A DNA stretch of 64,000 nt from Evernia prunastri (Eukaryota > Ascomycota > Lecanoromycetes > Lecanorales > Parmeliaceae), in assembly GCA_003184365.1 (NCBI GenBank), contig NKYR01000080.1:123045-187044 (forward strand). Direction: 5' to 3'. Below, one piece after another: positions 45,240 to 55,150 of this stretch. The translations under genes were made by a program, and so were the position numbers. The notes beneath the pieces are model-generated. The model was not told the origin of the DNA, ran no database searches, and saw nothing but the letters and a program-made list of their open reading frames with translations. The first letter of the stretch is position 1. Every line of letters starts with the position of its first letter.

Positions 45240-46832
45240 ATGATTCAAGCTCGCTGTCTTCAAAGGTCTGGCCACCGCTTCATAAATAGCAGTGCAGCCT
45301 TGGCCAGCTCTCCAGGGCCTTGCCGAAAAGTACCACCCCTCTCAAAGTTTGTAACCCTATCCACTAACTTGTCTCCGTAGTTTCATTCCGCTTTTACTGG
45401 ACCCACCTCGAAACATGAACCTGGCACAAACCTCTTGACAACGTCGCCGAAGCCATGGCAACCACGCCAATGGTCACCTCAGCGTCTCAATGGCTATTCT
45501 TTCCCACGATTTGGCTCAACGACCCCAGCTCCTCCACCTATCGCTGAGGTCCAACCCGACTATGTTCCTCCTCCCCAAGCCTCCGCCCCAGCGGGGCAGG
45601 AATTTATACCAGACTCACTCGACGAGGTGATCTCTTCTATACCTCCACCTGTCTATGAACACCTCGGTTTTTTGAAAGAGATGGGTCTTGATTATGGCTG
45701 GGGTCCCACGGCCTTTATGGAAACCTTGCTGGAACATGTCCATATCTATGTCGGTACACCTTGGTGGGCATCCATCGGTATATCAATGTTGATCATTCGA
45801 GCTGTGCTCCTCAAGTTTTACATTGATGCCTCCGACTCCAGCGCTCGACGCCAAGCTATCAAGCATCTAGAAGCACCCATCACCGCACGGATCCAAGTCG
45901 CGCGGGCCAAGCAAGACAAGCAAGCTGTGCGGAAGGCTTGGTTGGAACAAAACGCTCTACTAAAAAGCGCCGGTATAGTATGGTGGAAATCGTTTGTGCC
46001 ATTCTTGCAAATTCCTATTGGATTTGGTACCTTCCGGCTCATGAGAGGCATGGCATATCTACCGGTACCTGGTTTTGACACTGGAGGACTGCTATGGATA
46101 TCTGATCTGACCCTATCTGACCCCTACCTCATTTTGCCTCTTGCGACGGCTGCGGCATACTATTTTACGTTCAAGGTACTTGGCCTTGTGGTCGGATGAT
46201 GACAAATGTTCATGCTAATGCTATATTAGACGGGAGGAGAGATGGGTAACAACGACTTAGTCAGTGAAACGACGCGCAAGGTGTTTCTCTACGGCATTCC
46301 TACCGTCAGCGGAGTCTTTATGATGAGTTGGCCTGGTGGTTTGCAATTGACCTTTTTCTTCGCTGCCTTGGTATCATTCGTACAATCTGTAGTGTTCAGG
46401 AATGCTTGGTTTCGGAACTTGGTTGGCATTCAACCGTGGCCTAAGCCAGCTGCACCAAAACCGCAACCCCATACCTATCCTGGCACGTTGAATCGATATC
46501 AAGCACCGTCGACGAGTCAATCAGCTTCAGCCAACCCGAAAGGAGTATTTGGAGGTATCAAGGGTACAGTATCAGATATAATGAAACTTGGAGAGAAGTT
46601 CTCGCCGATGTCTGGACATCAGGCACAGAAGGCTAGGCTAACGGTTGCAGAGAAGAAGCATGCCAAAGCCTATGAGGAGAGGAGGAGTCGAGAAATTGCG
46701 CGGGAAGCTGAAATGAAACGGGAGGGTGCACAGGCCAGGTTTGAGAAGCGACAGGAGCAAGAGTTTAGGGAGCAGGAGAAGAAGGAGCGACTCCAAAGGC
46801 GGGCAGCAAAGAAAGCCAAGCTAAGTTCATAG
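45240..46832 (+). CDS. OXA1: Mitochondrial inner membrane insertase Oxa1
   Basis: Three exons, 45240-45329, 45381-46175 and 46230-46832, give 495 residues. Oxa1 inserts mitochondrially made and some imported proteins into the inner membrane and binds the mitoribosome through its C-terminal tail. Exon 1 is a presequence-like MIQARCLQRSGHRFINSSAA. Insertase-domain pieces: LEHVHIYVGTPWWASIGISM, LLKFYIDASDSSARRQ, SAGIVWWKSFVPFLQIPIGF, FDTGGLLWISDLTLSDPYLI, and after intron 2 KVFLYGIPTVSGVFMMSWPG and LQLTFFFAALVSFVQS. The long C-terminal tail is a basic, Glu/Lys/Arg-rich coiled coil ending RRAAKKAKLSS. Exon 1 is inferred: a 51-base intron with GTACCA donor, CTAAC branch and GTAG acceptor joins it. 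The downstream exons are certain. Confidence 0.93.
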
Positions 46833-49060
46833 GGCACGGTGCAGATGCGGGCTTTTCATGCAAGGATATGCCTGCTTGCAATGTTCGTCGTGCATAGTGG
46901 GTTTAATGTTGTACAATATCATCGAAGCTGCAGTTACATGTTTTGTTCATCACTCCTGCAGAGCTCTCACAATCACTTACAGCAGACGCAACGATCGAGT
47001 CTGCATCCTCAAAAAGGTCTGAGACGTTGGCGGGTGTCCCGGATGCTCATTGCGCCAGCCCAAAGTGCAGTGCTGGGGCTGCACAACAGTAAGATTACCA
47101 TGGGTAAAGAGAGAGGCACACGCACACCGTGCTCGTCCAAACATCTTGCAGAGCTTTTTTAATCCAACAAGATGGGCGCAATATAAGGGTCCGAATAGAA
47201 CGCTCGACCTTTGACCCGTCATATCACGAATCGACCGTGTCTCATTTACACAAATGGTTACTGGCACTGGACGGAGGGGACTTTCTCCTTGCGACCTCCC
47301 CCCCCCCCCCCCCCCCCGGCGGCCGCTTCTCACTAATCTCTACGTAAAACAAATTTTCTCACTGTCACTCGAGCAGACACCGTTCGGTATTGATACTTGG
47401 ATCATACCCAACAGTGCCATCCACAGGCAGCCTAAGCCGGGCGCTGAGTACTTTGCTTCATGCCGCCTTGCGGAGATTGCCGGTCACGACCTAGATGCTG
47501 ACCACCAGCATATCTACATCTCGGCAGGATCTGGACGGCAGTGCTGATGCAGAGGAGCAGAATGCTGCTGGATGACAGATCAAGTAGCTGAACATACCCA
47601 AGGTTTCAATCCGCTACTATAAAAGGTTTCCAGTGCCGAATCCTCGCACCCATCGGGGTTGAATGGGATATTTGAGACTAATGACAAGTGTACATTCGGG
47701 ACTCGTTCAACATCAACATGATAGTATCGACCATGCCGACACTGTGAGGGATCCATTCGTGTCTCCAAGTCAATTTTCCCCGGGCCTCCTCCCTCACTGA
47801 TCCTGCTGAGTGCGTTCTCTTGATCGAGAATCCACAGAACGAAACGTAGGAGCAGTAAGAATCTCGTTAAATCATCCATCCATGTCCATTACAAATTAAC
47901 CACAACCCCGCTCCATCAAGGACTGAATCGTCCACCCCAAACATGCTGGGAGCGTAGTATCAGCCACACATGGTGACTGACTTGCACGCGCACAGCCTCC
48001 ACCCTTTTTTGCGACTTACCGCTTAAGGGAAAAAAACGCGAAAGAAAGGAAGAAATCGAAGACGAAGAAGCAGTTCAGAAGTTTCTGGGAAGCATGGAGT
48101 TATCATTGCGCATCGCGTCAACATGATCTGATCCGAGCTGATCTCGACTCGCCGTGGTCCTCTCCTCCTCTGCACCGCCCTCGTTATCCGTTCGATACCT
48201 CCGAGATTGAAACGCGGAGAAGCCTCGCACGAGACGTCGTGAGGCATGACGGCAACAGGCACGCTTTCGCGCAGTGGCAGATTGGTAGAGTTCGGTGCGC
48301 GTGGCGTGGTTGTGGGTGGGCTTGCGGAACATGCATGTCTTTTGGCTGTTGGGATCGGTTGTGGTCGGTGACTATGTCTATGTCTATGTTGACATGGGAG
48401 AAGTGGGGATATTGCGTTATTGTTCATATGTAGCTGTCACTGATGCGAGATTCGGGAAGGGGGATTGAGGGAGTTGGGTTGGGCGGTCTTCTTCTTTTAC
48501 TGTGTCGGCTCACTGGTAGGACAATTGGCGGATAATTAGCAATCGGAATGTGCAGGAGGGAGCATTGCGTGAGCTGGCTGCGGACGGCAGAAGGAAAAGG
48601 AAGGGTTTCCGCGATAGCAAAGTCCTGAAGCTGTTCCGGTCACTTTCATCGCTGTCGATGGCGGCCGCTGCTTGGTATGTGATCTTGGGAGTTAAGGGTT
48701 CTTCTATCTTCTATGTCGATCATGCTTAATTCTAAGGGGCTTGGGGGACGGTTTGCATGGTGTTTGTCTGGCGTACGACAAGATTTGCAGAGCTATGGCT
48801 TTCATTAGTGTAGGCGGGCATGGGCTATTGGAGTGCTGGAGGGGGAGAACTCTCTCGACGGCTGATATGCGTATGAATATTTGTTTACAAATGAAGAGTG
48901 TAGAGTGAGTGCTCGCTGTAACACAGGTTTATGCATCTGGCATCTGTGATTGGAGTGGATGTCGGTAGATAGATTGAGTCCGTCCCATACTTCATACACC
49001 CACGTACGGCTTGTTAGTATAGGTCAGTCGAGCTGAGTCAAGCTCTGCAATCCCACCTTT
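46833..49060. other. Intergenic stretch of 2.2 kb without a supported gene
   Basis: This runs from the OXA1 stop to the hapX stop. It contains a run of 20 C residues at 47298-47317. A minus-strand frame at 47580-47879 (99 codons, starting MDDLTRFLLLLRFVLWILD) and two overlapping minus-strand frames at 48023-48427 read moderately well but have no recognisable domain or supporting splice structure. No RNA gene seen. Confidence 0.45.
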
Positions 49061-50755
49061 CTACCACTCATGCTCCTGCAGCAGATCCTCAAGCCGTCTT
49101 TCATTCCCGGCCCTCTGCCTTCCCGGTTTCACCCCCGTCTCAACGTCCGGGGCATAAGCAACCCAACTGTCATCTTTCGCGTCCTGTGTTCCAACATTAT
49201 TTGTGACTCTGGCATCGATCTTTTTGACAGCCTTGCCAGAAAAACCTCCTTTCCCTACGATGTGGGAAGACTGGGTGGTGACGTGATCAAGCTGGTCGCT
49301 GCACGCATCGTTGGGGTTCGTGGGTTTGATTCTGCTGGTGGTGCCGAAGCGCCGGTCGAATAGCTTGAGCACGCCCATTACGGATGCGGCTTCGATGTCG
49401 AAGGCTGTGGTTGCGGAGGGGACGGTGGAGAGGTGCGGTAACCATGTGGTCAACTCGGAAGTTGCTCGGTCGAAGCCGGGGTGGCGGCTTAGGACTGTAA
49501 AGGCCTCTGCGCAGTTGAGAGTGGAGCCTTGGGTGGTCGCTTGGTTGGCTGTGTCGTTTGCCATGGGAGAGGGTGGGTCGGGATTTCTAGGTCTGACGGC
49601 CGCGAGAGACTTGCAGAAGAGTGTGCTGGTTGGATTGGAGCGGCATTGAGTGCAGGTTCCTGGTCCGTTGATGCAGGGGTTGGAACTGGTTACGTTGGTT
49701 GCAGCGGACTCTGGCGGCGTGGGCAAAGAAGACGCAGGGGTTTTGAGAGCGCGATCTGGGCGCTCTTTGGCAAGTTCGGCGCAAAGACAGGCTGTGCCAT
49801 CTGAACAGAAGCCGCAAGGGTCTGGCAGTGCCGTCGATGCTGTGGAGGATACGTTCGAGGCAGAAGTCGTGAGGGCCGGAGGGCGCCGGGTTGAGTACTG
49901 CGCTGTAAAGTCGATCTCTGAGCTGTTATCAGGGTTCGACACTTGACGGCGCTTGTTGCCTGTATGGGACCGGGGTGAGTGCGGGCGTTTGAATGTTGGG
50001 GCATCCGGCTCGGCTGCCACATTGTCCATCTCGAATGCCTCGTCTATGCACTGGCACCTTGTTTCCGTGCTGCAATTGCCACAGCCCAAAGCACTAAGCT
50101 CTGGCGCTGTGGGGCCATCTTGAATTGCAGGTGCCAGCTCCGCCAGGTATCCGTTCTGTATAGGTCGCCTCGGTGGCAAAGCAACAGCCTTCGTCTCACT
50201 TGTCATTCCCTTCCTCAGCATGTCAATCTCCATATCCGCACGCTGCCGCATCTGGCTTTCTCTTCCATAAGCCTCTTCCATTTCCCTGTACTTTCCCTGC
50301 CAGTACAGAAGCCTCTCAGTACACTCCCCCAGACTTTCCTCTAGCTGCTTGACGCGGGCCACCAACTTCTCCTGTTCCTTCTGATCTTCCTCCTCCCTCA
50401 CCCTCATCTGGTCTTCCAGTTCACTGACCTTAGCAGCTCTCCTTTCTCGAAACGCACGCTGAGCCTCTCGGTTTTGTGCTTTCCGTTTGGTAGGTGGGGT
50501 GTCGACTGCCGGCTTTCGGCCAGGCTTCGGCTTTGGCGGGAGAACCCATTCTCGATTCATGGAAATTGTGGGTGTGTGAAATGTCCCTGGCATGGGTGCT
50601 AGAGGCTTGTTTGTTGTGGAAGATCCAGATGGGGTGAGGAGGTGGGGAGAAGTGGATGATGCCATTGTGGGCGGAGTGCTGGTGAGGATATTGATGGGTG
50701 GCAATCGATAACGATGTGTGTTTGAAGAGGGTTCTCTATTTGCCGGATCAGACAT
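49061..50755 (-). CDS. hapX: HapX-type bZIP regulator of iron homeostasis
   Basis: Single exon, 564 residues from the ATG at 50755; the frame upstream lacks ATG. HapX binds the CCAAT-binding complex. In aspergilli it represses iron-consuming pathways during starvation and activates iron detoxification in excess. Residues 69-82 (EWVLPPKPKPGRKP) are the Hap4-like CBC-interaction motif. The bZIP basic region is about 88-108 (KRKAQNREAQRAFRERRAAK), followed by a coiled coil to about 180. Three cysteine-rich regions, thought to sense iron as Fe-S ligands, are present: Cys225/228/234/236 (CGNCSTETRCQC), Cys314/317/323/325 (CGFCSDGTACLC), and Cys361/368/371/381 (CINGPGTCTQC with TLFCKSLA). The C-terminal third is less conserved. 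A GATA palindrome lies just upstream. Confidence 0.94.
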   Translation of the reverse strand: MSDPANREPSSNTHRYRLPPINILTSTPPTMASSTSPHLLTPSGSSTTNKPLAPMPGTFHTPTISMNREWVLPPKPKPGRKPAVDTPPTKRKAQNREAQRAFRERRAAKVSELEDQMRVREEEDQKEQEKLVARVKQLEESLGECTERLLYWQGKYREMEEAYGRESQMRQRADMEIDMLRKGMTSETKAVALPPRRPIQNGYLAELAPAIQDGPTAPELSALGCGNCSTETRCQCIDEAFEMDNVAAEPDAPTFKRPHSPRSHTGNKRRQVSNPDNSSEIDFTAQYSTRRPPALTTSASNVSSTASTALPDPCGFCSDGTACLCAELAKERPDRALKTPASSLPTPPESAATNVTSSNPCINGPGTCTQCRSNPTSTLFCKSLAAVRPRNPDPPSPMANDTANQATTQGSTLNCAEAFTVLSRHPGFDRATSELTTWLPHLSTVPSATTAFDIEAASVMGVLKLFDRRFGTTSRIKPTNPNDACSDQLDHVTTQSSHIVGKGGFSGKAVKKIDARVTNNVGTQDAKDDSWVAYAPDVETGVKPGRQRAGNERRLEDLLQEHEW

Positions 50756-50789
50756 GGAAAGTATTACTTTGACCACTGAGACATGGTGG

Positions 50790-50794
50790 ATTGG
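50790..50794 (-). promoter_or_regulatory. CCAAT box close to the hapX start
   Basis: ATTGG on the plus strand (CCAAT in the sense of hapX) lies about 35 bases upstream of the ATG, between it and the GATA palindrome. It could allow the CCAAT complex to act on hapX itself. A five-base match is weak evidence alone. Confidence 0.3.
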
Positions 50795-50841
50795 ATGTAC
50801 TGTACAACATATTGTCACATATTTGGGAGGACAATGAGACT

Positions 50842-50860
50842 TTATCAGCAGATCTGATAA
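50842..50860. promoter_or_regulatory. Palindromic GATA site (SreA/Fep1-type) upstream of hapX
   Basis: The sequence TTATCAGCAGATCTGATAA places two GATA cores head-to-head 87 to 105 bases upstream of the hapX ATG. The right half ATCTGATAA is a perfect match to ATCWGATAA, the published consensus of SreA/Fep1 iron-responsive GATA repressors. The left half, read on the minus strand, is TGCTGATAA. SreA repression of hapX under iron sufficiency is known in Aspergillus, so the placement makes biological sense. Confidence 0.65.
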
Positions 50861-51104
50861 TATCAATGCGGTTAGTCCCAAAGGCTAGACGATCCGATAT
50901 CGCACCGAGGCACCTCGGTCTTTTTCCTACAGTACATTACACTATAATAGATTGTAGGTAGGGTCTCTATGAAACATACAACGAGAGTTTATGCTAAAGC
51001 ACAGGACGATATCAACTTCATCTAAAACACCCTTGTTCGATGACTACGTACACCACTGACCTTTGGTGATCTTACCGAGTCAGAAGTTGAGCCCATGCAA
51101 TCCT

Positions 51105-51884
51105 TTACTTCGTCCCAGCAACCTTCTCATAATCCGGTCCAAATTCATGATACCATCTTTCAATCACTTTTTGACTCGGTCCGGCCCCAATGACTTCCTT
51201 GTCCGAGGTCCAGTCCTTCGTGATGAAGTCCATAAATTCACCAACACTGAGCGCCGAGCTGTTCTTCTCTTTCTTGTTATCATCTGGATCCGCCCTCTCT
51301 CTGTGCAAGTCCGTGGCTACAGTTGGTGGTGCGATCTCTATTACTCTGACGTTGGTGTCCTTGAGCTGCGTCCGCAGGTTCATGCTCCAAAAGTGCATCC
51401 ATGCCTTTGTGCCATTGTAGACAGGGTTGATGACGCTAGTCGGGATGTAACCGAGGACACTGGAGACGTTAACAATCAGGGCGCCATTAGGTTTGGATTT
51501 GAAGTGGTCAAGGAGACCAATGGCTAGGTGCATGGGCCCTCTGATGTTGATGTCAATTTCTTGGTCGGCCTTTAGCAGATCAAAGTTGTTGACGTCTAGA
51601 GGTCTTTGGACACCGGCATTATTAATGAGGCAGTCGACTTCCGGGTGGTCCTTGAGTACTTGTGTTATGAAGCTTGGGATGGCGGAGATGTTCCCGGTGT
51701 CAAGGGTGTAGTACGGGGTGGAATGGCCCATTTCCTTGGCAGCGGTTTGAAGTTTCGACTCTGTTCGGCCCAGGATAATGACCTTCTTGCCCTGAGAGAT
51801 TAACCATTCCGAGATTGCTCGTCCGAGACCGCCGCCTCCGCCTGTGACGATTGCGCACTTGAACTCGAGGTTTTGGGCTGACAT
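51105..51884 (-). CDS. Short-chain dehydrogenase/reductase (DltE-like)
   Basis: Single exon, 259 residues from the ATG at 51884 (the frame extends upstream only with non-ATG codons). It is a classical SDR with Rossmann fold: cofactor motif TGGGGGLG (14-21), NNAG (88-91), catalytic Ser near 141-142 and YNGTK with Tyr156 and Lys160. The Arg in LGRTESKL after the second strand favours NADP(H). It resembles the DltE/oxidoreductase subgroup (GPMHLAIGLLDHFKSKPNGA). The substrate is unknown. It is read in the same direction as hapX, whose start lies 349 bases downstream of this stop. A full TGACGTCA site lies 166 bases upstream of the start. Confidence 0.92.
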   Translation of the reverse strand: MSAQNLEFKCAIVTGGGGGLGRAISEWLISQGKKVIILGRTESKLQTAAKEMGHSTPYYTLDTGNISAIPSFITQVLKDHPEVDCLINNAGVQRPLDVNNFDLLKADQEIDINIRGPMHLAIGLLDHFKSKPNGALIVNVSSVLGYIPTSVINPVYNGTKAWMHFWSMNLRTQLKDTNVRVIEIAPPTVATDLHRERADPDDNKKEKNSSALSVGEFMDFITKDWTSDKEVIGAGPSQKVIERWYHEFGPDYEKVAGTK

Positions 51885-52049
51885 TGTGGAGATTGTGGGT
51901 TTGTTCAAGGAAGGAAAAAAGGATTTTCGATATGTTGATATCGAACGGAAGTCGAATTGTGAAAATGTTAAGAACTAAGAACATAAGACTTGTAGAAAGT
52001 GGTTTTCATATACCTTGTTTATTGATTGTTAGTATTTGACCTAACTTAG

Positions 52050-52057
52050 TGACGTCA
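52050..52057. promoter_or_regulatory. CRE/ATF palindrome TGACGTCA upstream of the SDR gene
   Basis: A perfect eight-base CRE palindrome lies 166 bases upstream of the dehydrogenase ATG, with a second TGACGT half-site at 52065-52070. Fungal ATF/CREB-type bZIP factors bind such sites in stress-responsive promoters. This is a motif match only. Confidence 0.4.
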
Positions 52058-52437
52058 AATTGTGTGACGTAGCGGCCATCCGAGGAAGAAAAAGAAAAAG
52101 AAAAGACATATTGAGTTTTTGAAGGTCAGATAAGTCCTTTTCATCTGTTCAACTTTCCAAATCATGAAGCTGGATGAGCATCTTCCGCTTGAAGTCCAAG
52201 CCTTATACGGTGAGGGGAGTAGTAAGAGGGAAGATGGGAGAAGGAAGAGATACAACATATAGACTCTAGTGTATGCTGGTGCAAGGATCTGGAACTACCT
52301 ACTAAAGTACTCAGTACTGTAGTTCCTACCAGATGCGCAGCAAATGATACTACTAATCGCAATCATGTTTATCTCTTCTAGTTGTATGTATCCCGAGAAA
52401 AAGCACAGGCTTGCTTGAGGGTAAGTAGCCCTTGTCA

Positions 52438-52788
52438 ACATCATCTATATCATCATCTATATCATCATCTATATCATCATCTAAATTCATCATCTAAATC
52501 ATCATCTATATCATCACCTATATCATCATCATCATCATCATCATCATCTATCTACCTTGGTAGGTGGAGTGGCGAGCAACCAGGGAAATGGGCAAGCCAA
52601 CAGGCCCACCCNNNNNNNNNNNNNCATCATCTATATCATCATCTATATCATCATCTAAATTCATCATCTAAATCATCATCTATATCATCACCTATATCAT
52701 CATCATCATCATCATCATCATCATCTATCTACCTTGGTAGGTGGAGTGGCGAGCAACCAGGGAAATGGGCAAGCCAACAGGCCCACCC
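52438..52788. repeat. CATCAT/CTATAT microsatellite block duplicated on both sides of a sequence gap
   Basis: A run of ATCATCTAT units passes into (ATC)n and then a unique segment (CTACCTTGGTAGGTGGAGTG to AACAGGCCCACC). Thirteen N follow at 52612-52624, and then the same block is repeated, ending at the same AACAGGCCCACC. The two copies differ only in the (ATC) count, nine against ten. This is most simply one locus represented twice at a scaffold join. Confidence 0.85.
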
Positions 52789-52956
52789 CAATCCCAGTGT
52801 CCATGAGGTAAGGTAACTCCATGTCAATCACCCTCAGCCAGCGGGCTGTGCCGCGTATCATTTACCATACTAGTACTGTTACTAAGCTACCTTTGCAATA
52901 ATACAACTTACAAATTACTCCAGCTTGCAACTTACAACATATCGAGATTAATAATA

Positions 52957-53220
52957 GGGGCTTTCAAGGTTACTTCTACTTATTGAATAAGTCACTTATT
53001 TACCCCTGCAGCCGTATTTTTCAGCCTTATGATAAGTAGAAGTAAAATCACTTTGTGATAGCAACTCCGGACCTGCTATTCAAAAGTAGGTTTTTTTCAC
53101 TTGCGGAACGTGTCCGCAAGCAGATCTTGGCACGATTTTGCGCATAAATTTGTGCATCCTGTATCTTACCTGTATTGATCTATATACACTAGAAAAAGTA
53201 GAAGTAACCTTGAAAGCCCC
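52957..53220. mobile_element. TA-flanked MITE with 25-base terminal inverted repeats
   Basis: The 264-base element begins GGGGCTTTCAAGGTTACTTC and ends with the exact reverse complement; the inverted repeat is perfect for 25 bases (52957-52981 and 53196-53220). TA flanks both ends (52955-52956 and 53221-53222), the target duplication expected of Tc1/mariner-type elements. The interior is AT-rich, has no transposase, and holds a perfect eight-base hairpin CTTGCGGA/TCCGCAAG (53100-53120). Confidence 0.85.
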
Positions 53221-53707
53221 TAATAAACAATTAATGTATATGACACGTCTCAGTATTCATTCAAAGATCTTGAGTTGGAGCATGATACCTTACAACTATA
53301 TCGTAAAACCGTTATGCTTAATCCATATCCTTGTCGAGCTCAGAGAACAATTACACTCTGACCTCGCCTGGGAACAGCACGCCCGCTTACTTCCTTTAAG
53401 AGTACATCTTATACTACTATACTATATGTACGAGTAAATTTATTCAGAACATAGTAATTTGGTGACACCGACAAAACAACCTCTAATCTCTGTCCATTTC
53501 AACACACGAGCGCCCAGTGTCTCTTCTGACTCTATAAACAGTGGTGCTCCAGGCAAAATCCCGTTGATGCCCAAGGTACTAAGTACCATCACTACCGCCG
53601 CCTTCTTCTGTGGACCAACCTCTGCATACCACTTCTTCTGTTCGCTTTCCCACCCCGATAGCAGCGTTCAAACAAATCTTCGGCTCAAGTGATACTCAAC
53701 AGAACCC

Positions 53708-55150
53708 ATGTCATCATTCATTATTAGATTCACGTACCACTGTCTACTAGCTGCTATCGTCTTCTACAGTACTCAAGTTCACAGCTATGTATTAACCGAG
53801 TCTTGCGCGAACCATGAAGAGGATATTGAAAATGGCTTGGAGGACTCCACGCATGCTGCAGACACCTCCCACTCGTCGACGACGACGATCTTCGGGAGGA
53901 ATTGGAATTACTTTGGAATGCTGGACAGCCTGTTCCCTGAAATAGGGAGATTCCCTGCTGCACAAGAATATATTAACAGTCCGTATCTTTATTTGCGCCT
54001 TCTCTCCAAAGCATGTCATGCCAGCTCGAATCTGCACTGTCGATTCTTGTATGATCCATCGAGACACGCTAACGCCCGAGTGATGCAATAGACTTATATG
54101 TACGCACATCGAATTTTGCTACGCTTGAAGTAGAAGGAGAGGAAATGGGGCCCGCAGGTGTGGCGGCAGCTTGGCAAGACCGCCACCTAAACAACCCGCC
54201 TTGGGATAACTCGTTGGTTTTCAGCTGCAGTGTGGCCGTGTGGGAGAGAGACGCGGGCGGCGGTCATTTCTGGTACAACAGCGAAATGGAATGGTGGTAC
54301 AACTTTGGCGAGGTCGACGAGATCTGCGGTGCCGGCGTCTCGACCATGCTCGGCATGAACGTGGATATACGTGTTGATTTTCATTTCATCGTCGTTTTAT
54401 GCCCTAAAGTGCTACAGCAAACCCCGGGCCAGCCGAAGATGTATGCTGCGCTCGAGCACACCGACTTGCAGCTTAATGATCGACCCGAAGGCCCGTACAC
54501 ACTAGGCCAAGGGCAGCCGATGACAGAGGAAGCAACTTTGAACGTGCAATACTGGCTCGGGATGACTATCGATCAACTGCGATCGAGAACATTGAGCGTC
54601 TACATCGGCAGAATCATGCTATTTATCACCATGTATACGAACGTCAATGCACTCCCGGGGGTCCCTATTCCAAGCTACGGTACAGACGACCAATCCTTCG
54701 ATCGAACGTGTCGCAACAGCTGAAATGATCAAACAGTCACACCCGAATATTCCTCAAATGACTCGAGCGTCCAGACTTTTGCCCAGGTCAAAGGGCTTCC
54801 GCTGGACCAAGCTGTCCAAAACCTCGACACCCTCTCCCTGTACATGACCGGTGAGTCCGTCAAGAACATTTCCCACCGCTGCCGTCACAAATCCCCCCTC
54901 TTCCAGCTATCCCATTCCTCTGGCTGACTTCCCGACCTTTTTTCCCACATGCCCAGGGGCGGGAGTCTGCGCCATTTTCGAATCGATCCGGAGCCGAGAG
55001 TTTGACATTCCCGGTCTCCCGGTATGGGAGGATTACGTTTGGGACGGGAACGGCACCCTGACCGAGCTGACCGGCGACAACCTCGCGCGATTGTTACCGG
55101 CTCAATTTGGGCCGTTCCCTTGGGATAGCTTCAGGCCTCCGACCAACTAG
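53708..55150 (+). CDS. Secreted metallopeptidase-like protein (exons approximate)
   Basis: The ATG at 53708 opens a clear signal peptide (MSSFIIRFTYHCLLAAIVFY) followed by SYVLTESCANHEEDIENGLE. That pattern is like the N terminus of secreted fungal proteins of the deuterolysin/lysine-specific endopeptidase kind. Coding-like segments follow at about 54110-54720 (FATLEVEGEEMGPAGVAAAW, FIVVLCPKVLQQTPG, TIDQLRSRTLSVYIGRIM), 54724-54850 (PLDQAVQNLDTLSLYMTG) and, after a GTGAGT donor, 54959-55150 (GAGVCAIFESIRSREFDIPG to PWDSFRPPTN). I could not join the first three in one frame with confident introns. Where such proteins usually show HExxH, the frame has LFITMYTNVNA instead, so an active zinc site is not seen. 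It may be catalytically dead, mis-spliced by me, or a pseudogene. Confidence 0.4.

Noticed and set aside
45350..45380. A 30-base intron in OXA1 starting GTAACC
   Set aside because: Too short to splice comfortably; a 51-base intron starting GTACCA with the same branch and acceptor fits better.
47580..47879. Minus-strand frame of 99 codons starting MDDLTRFLLLLRFV
   Set aside because: No domain, no partner exons, and similar-length frames are common in this intergenic stretch.
49061..51884. hapX and the adjacent dehydrogenase considered as part of a secondary-metabolite or siderophore cluster
   Set aside because: No synthetase, acyltransferase, monooxygenase or dedicated transporter gene lies nearby.
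52430..52790. Regular CATCATCTATAT units considered as a CRISPR-like array
   Set aside because: It is a simple microsatellite without unique spacers, in a eukaryotic genome, duplicated around a gap.
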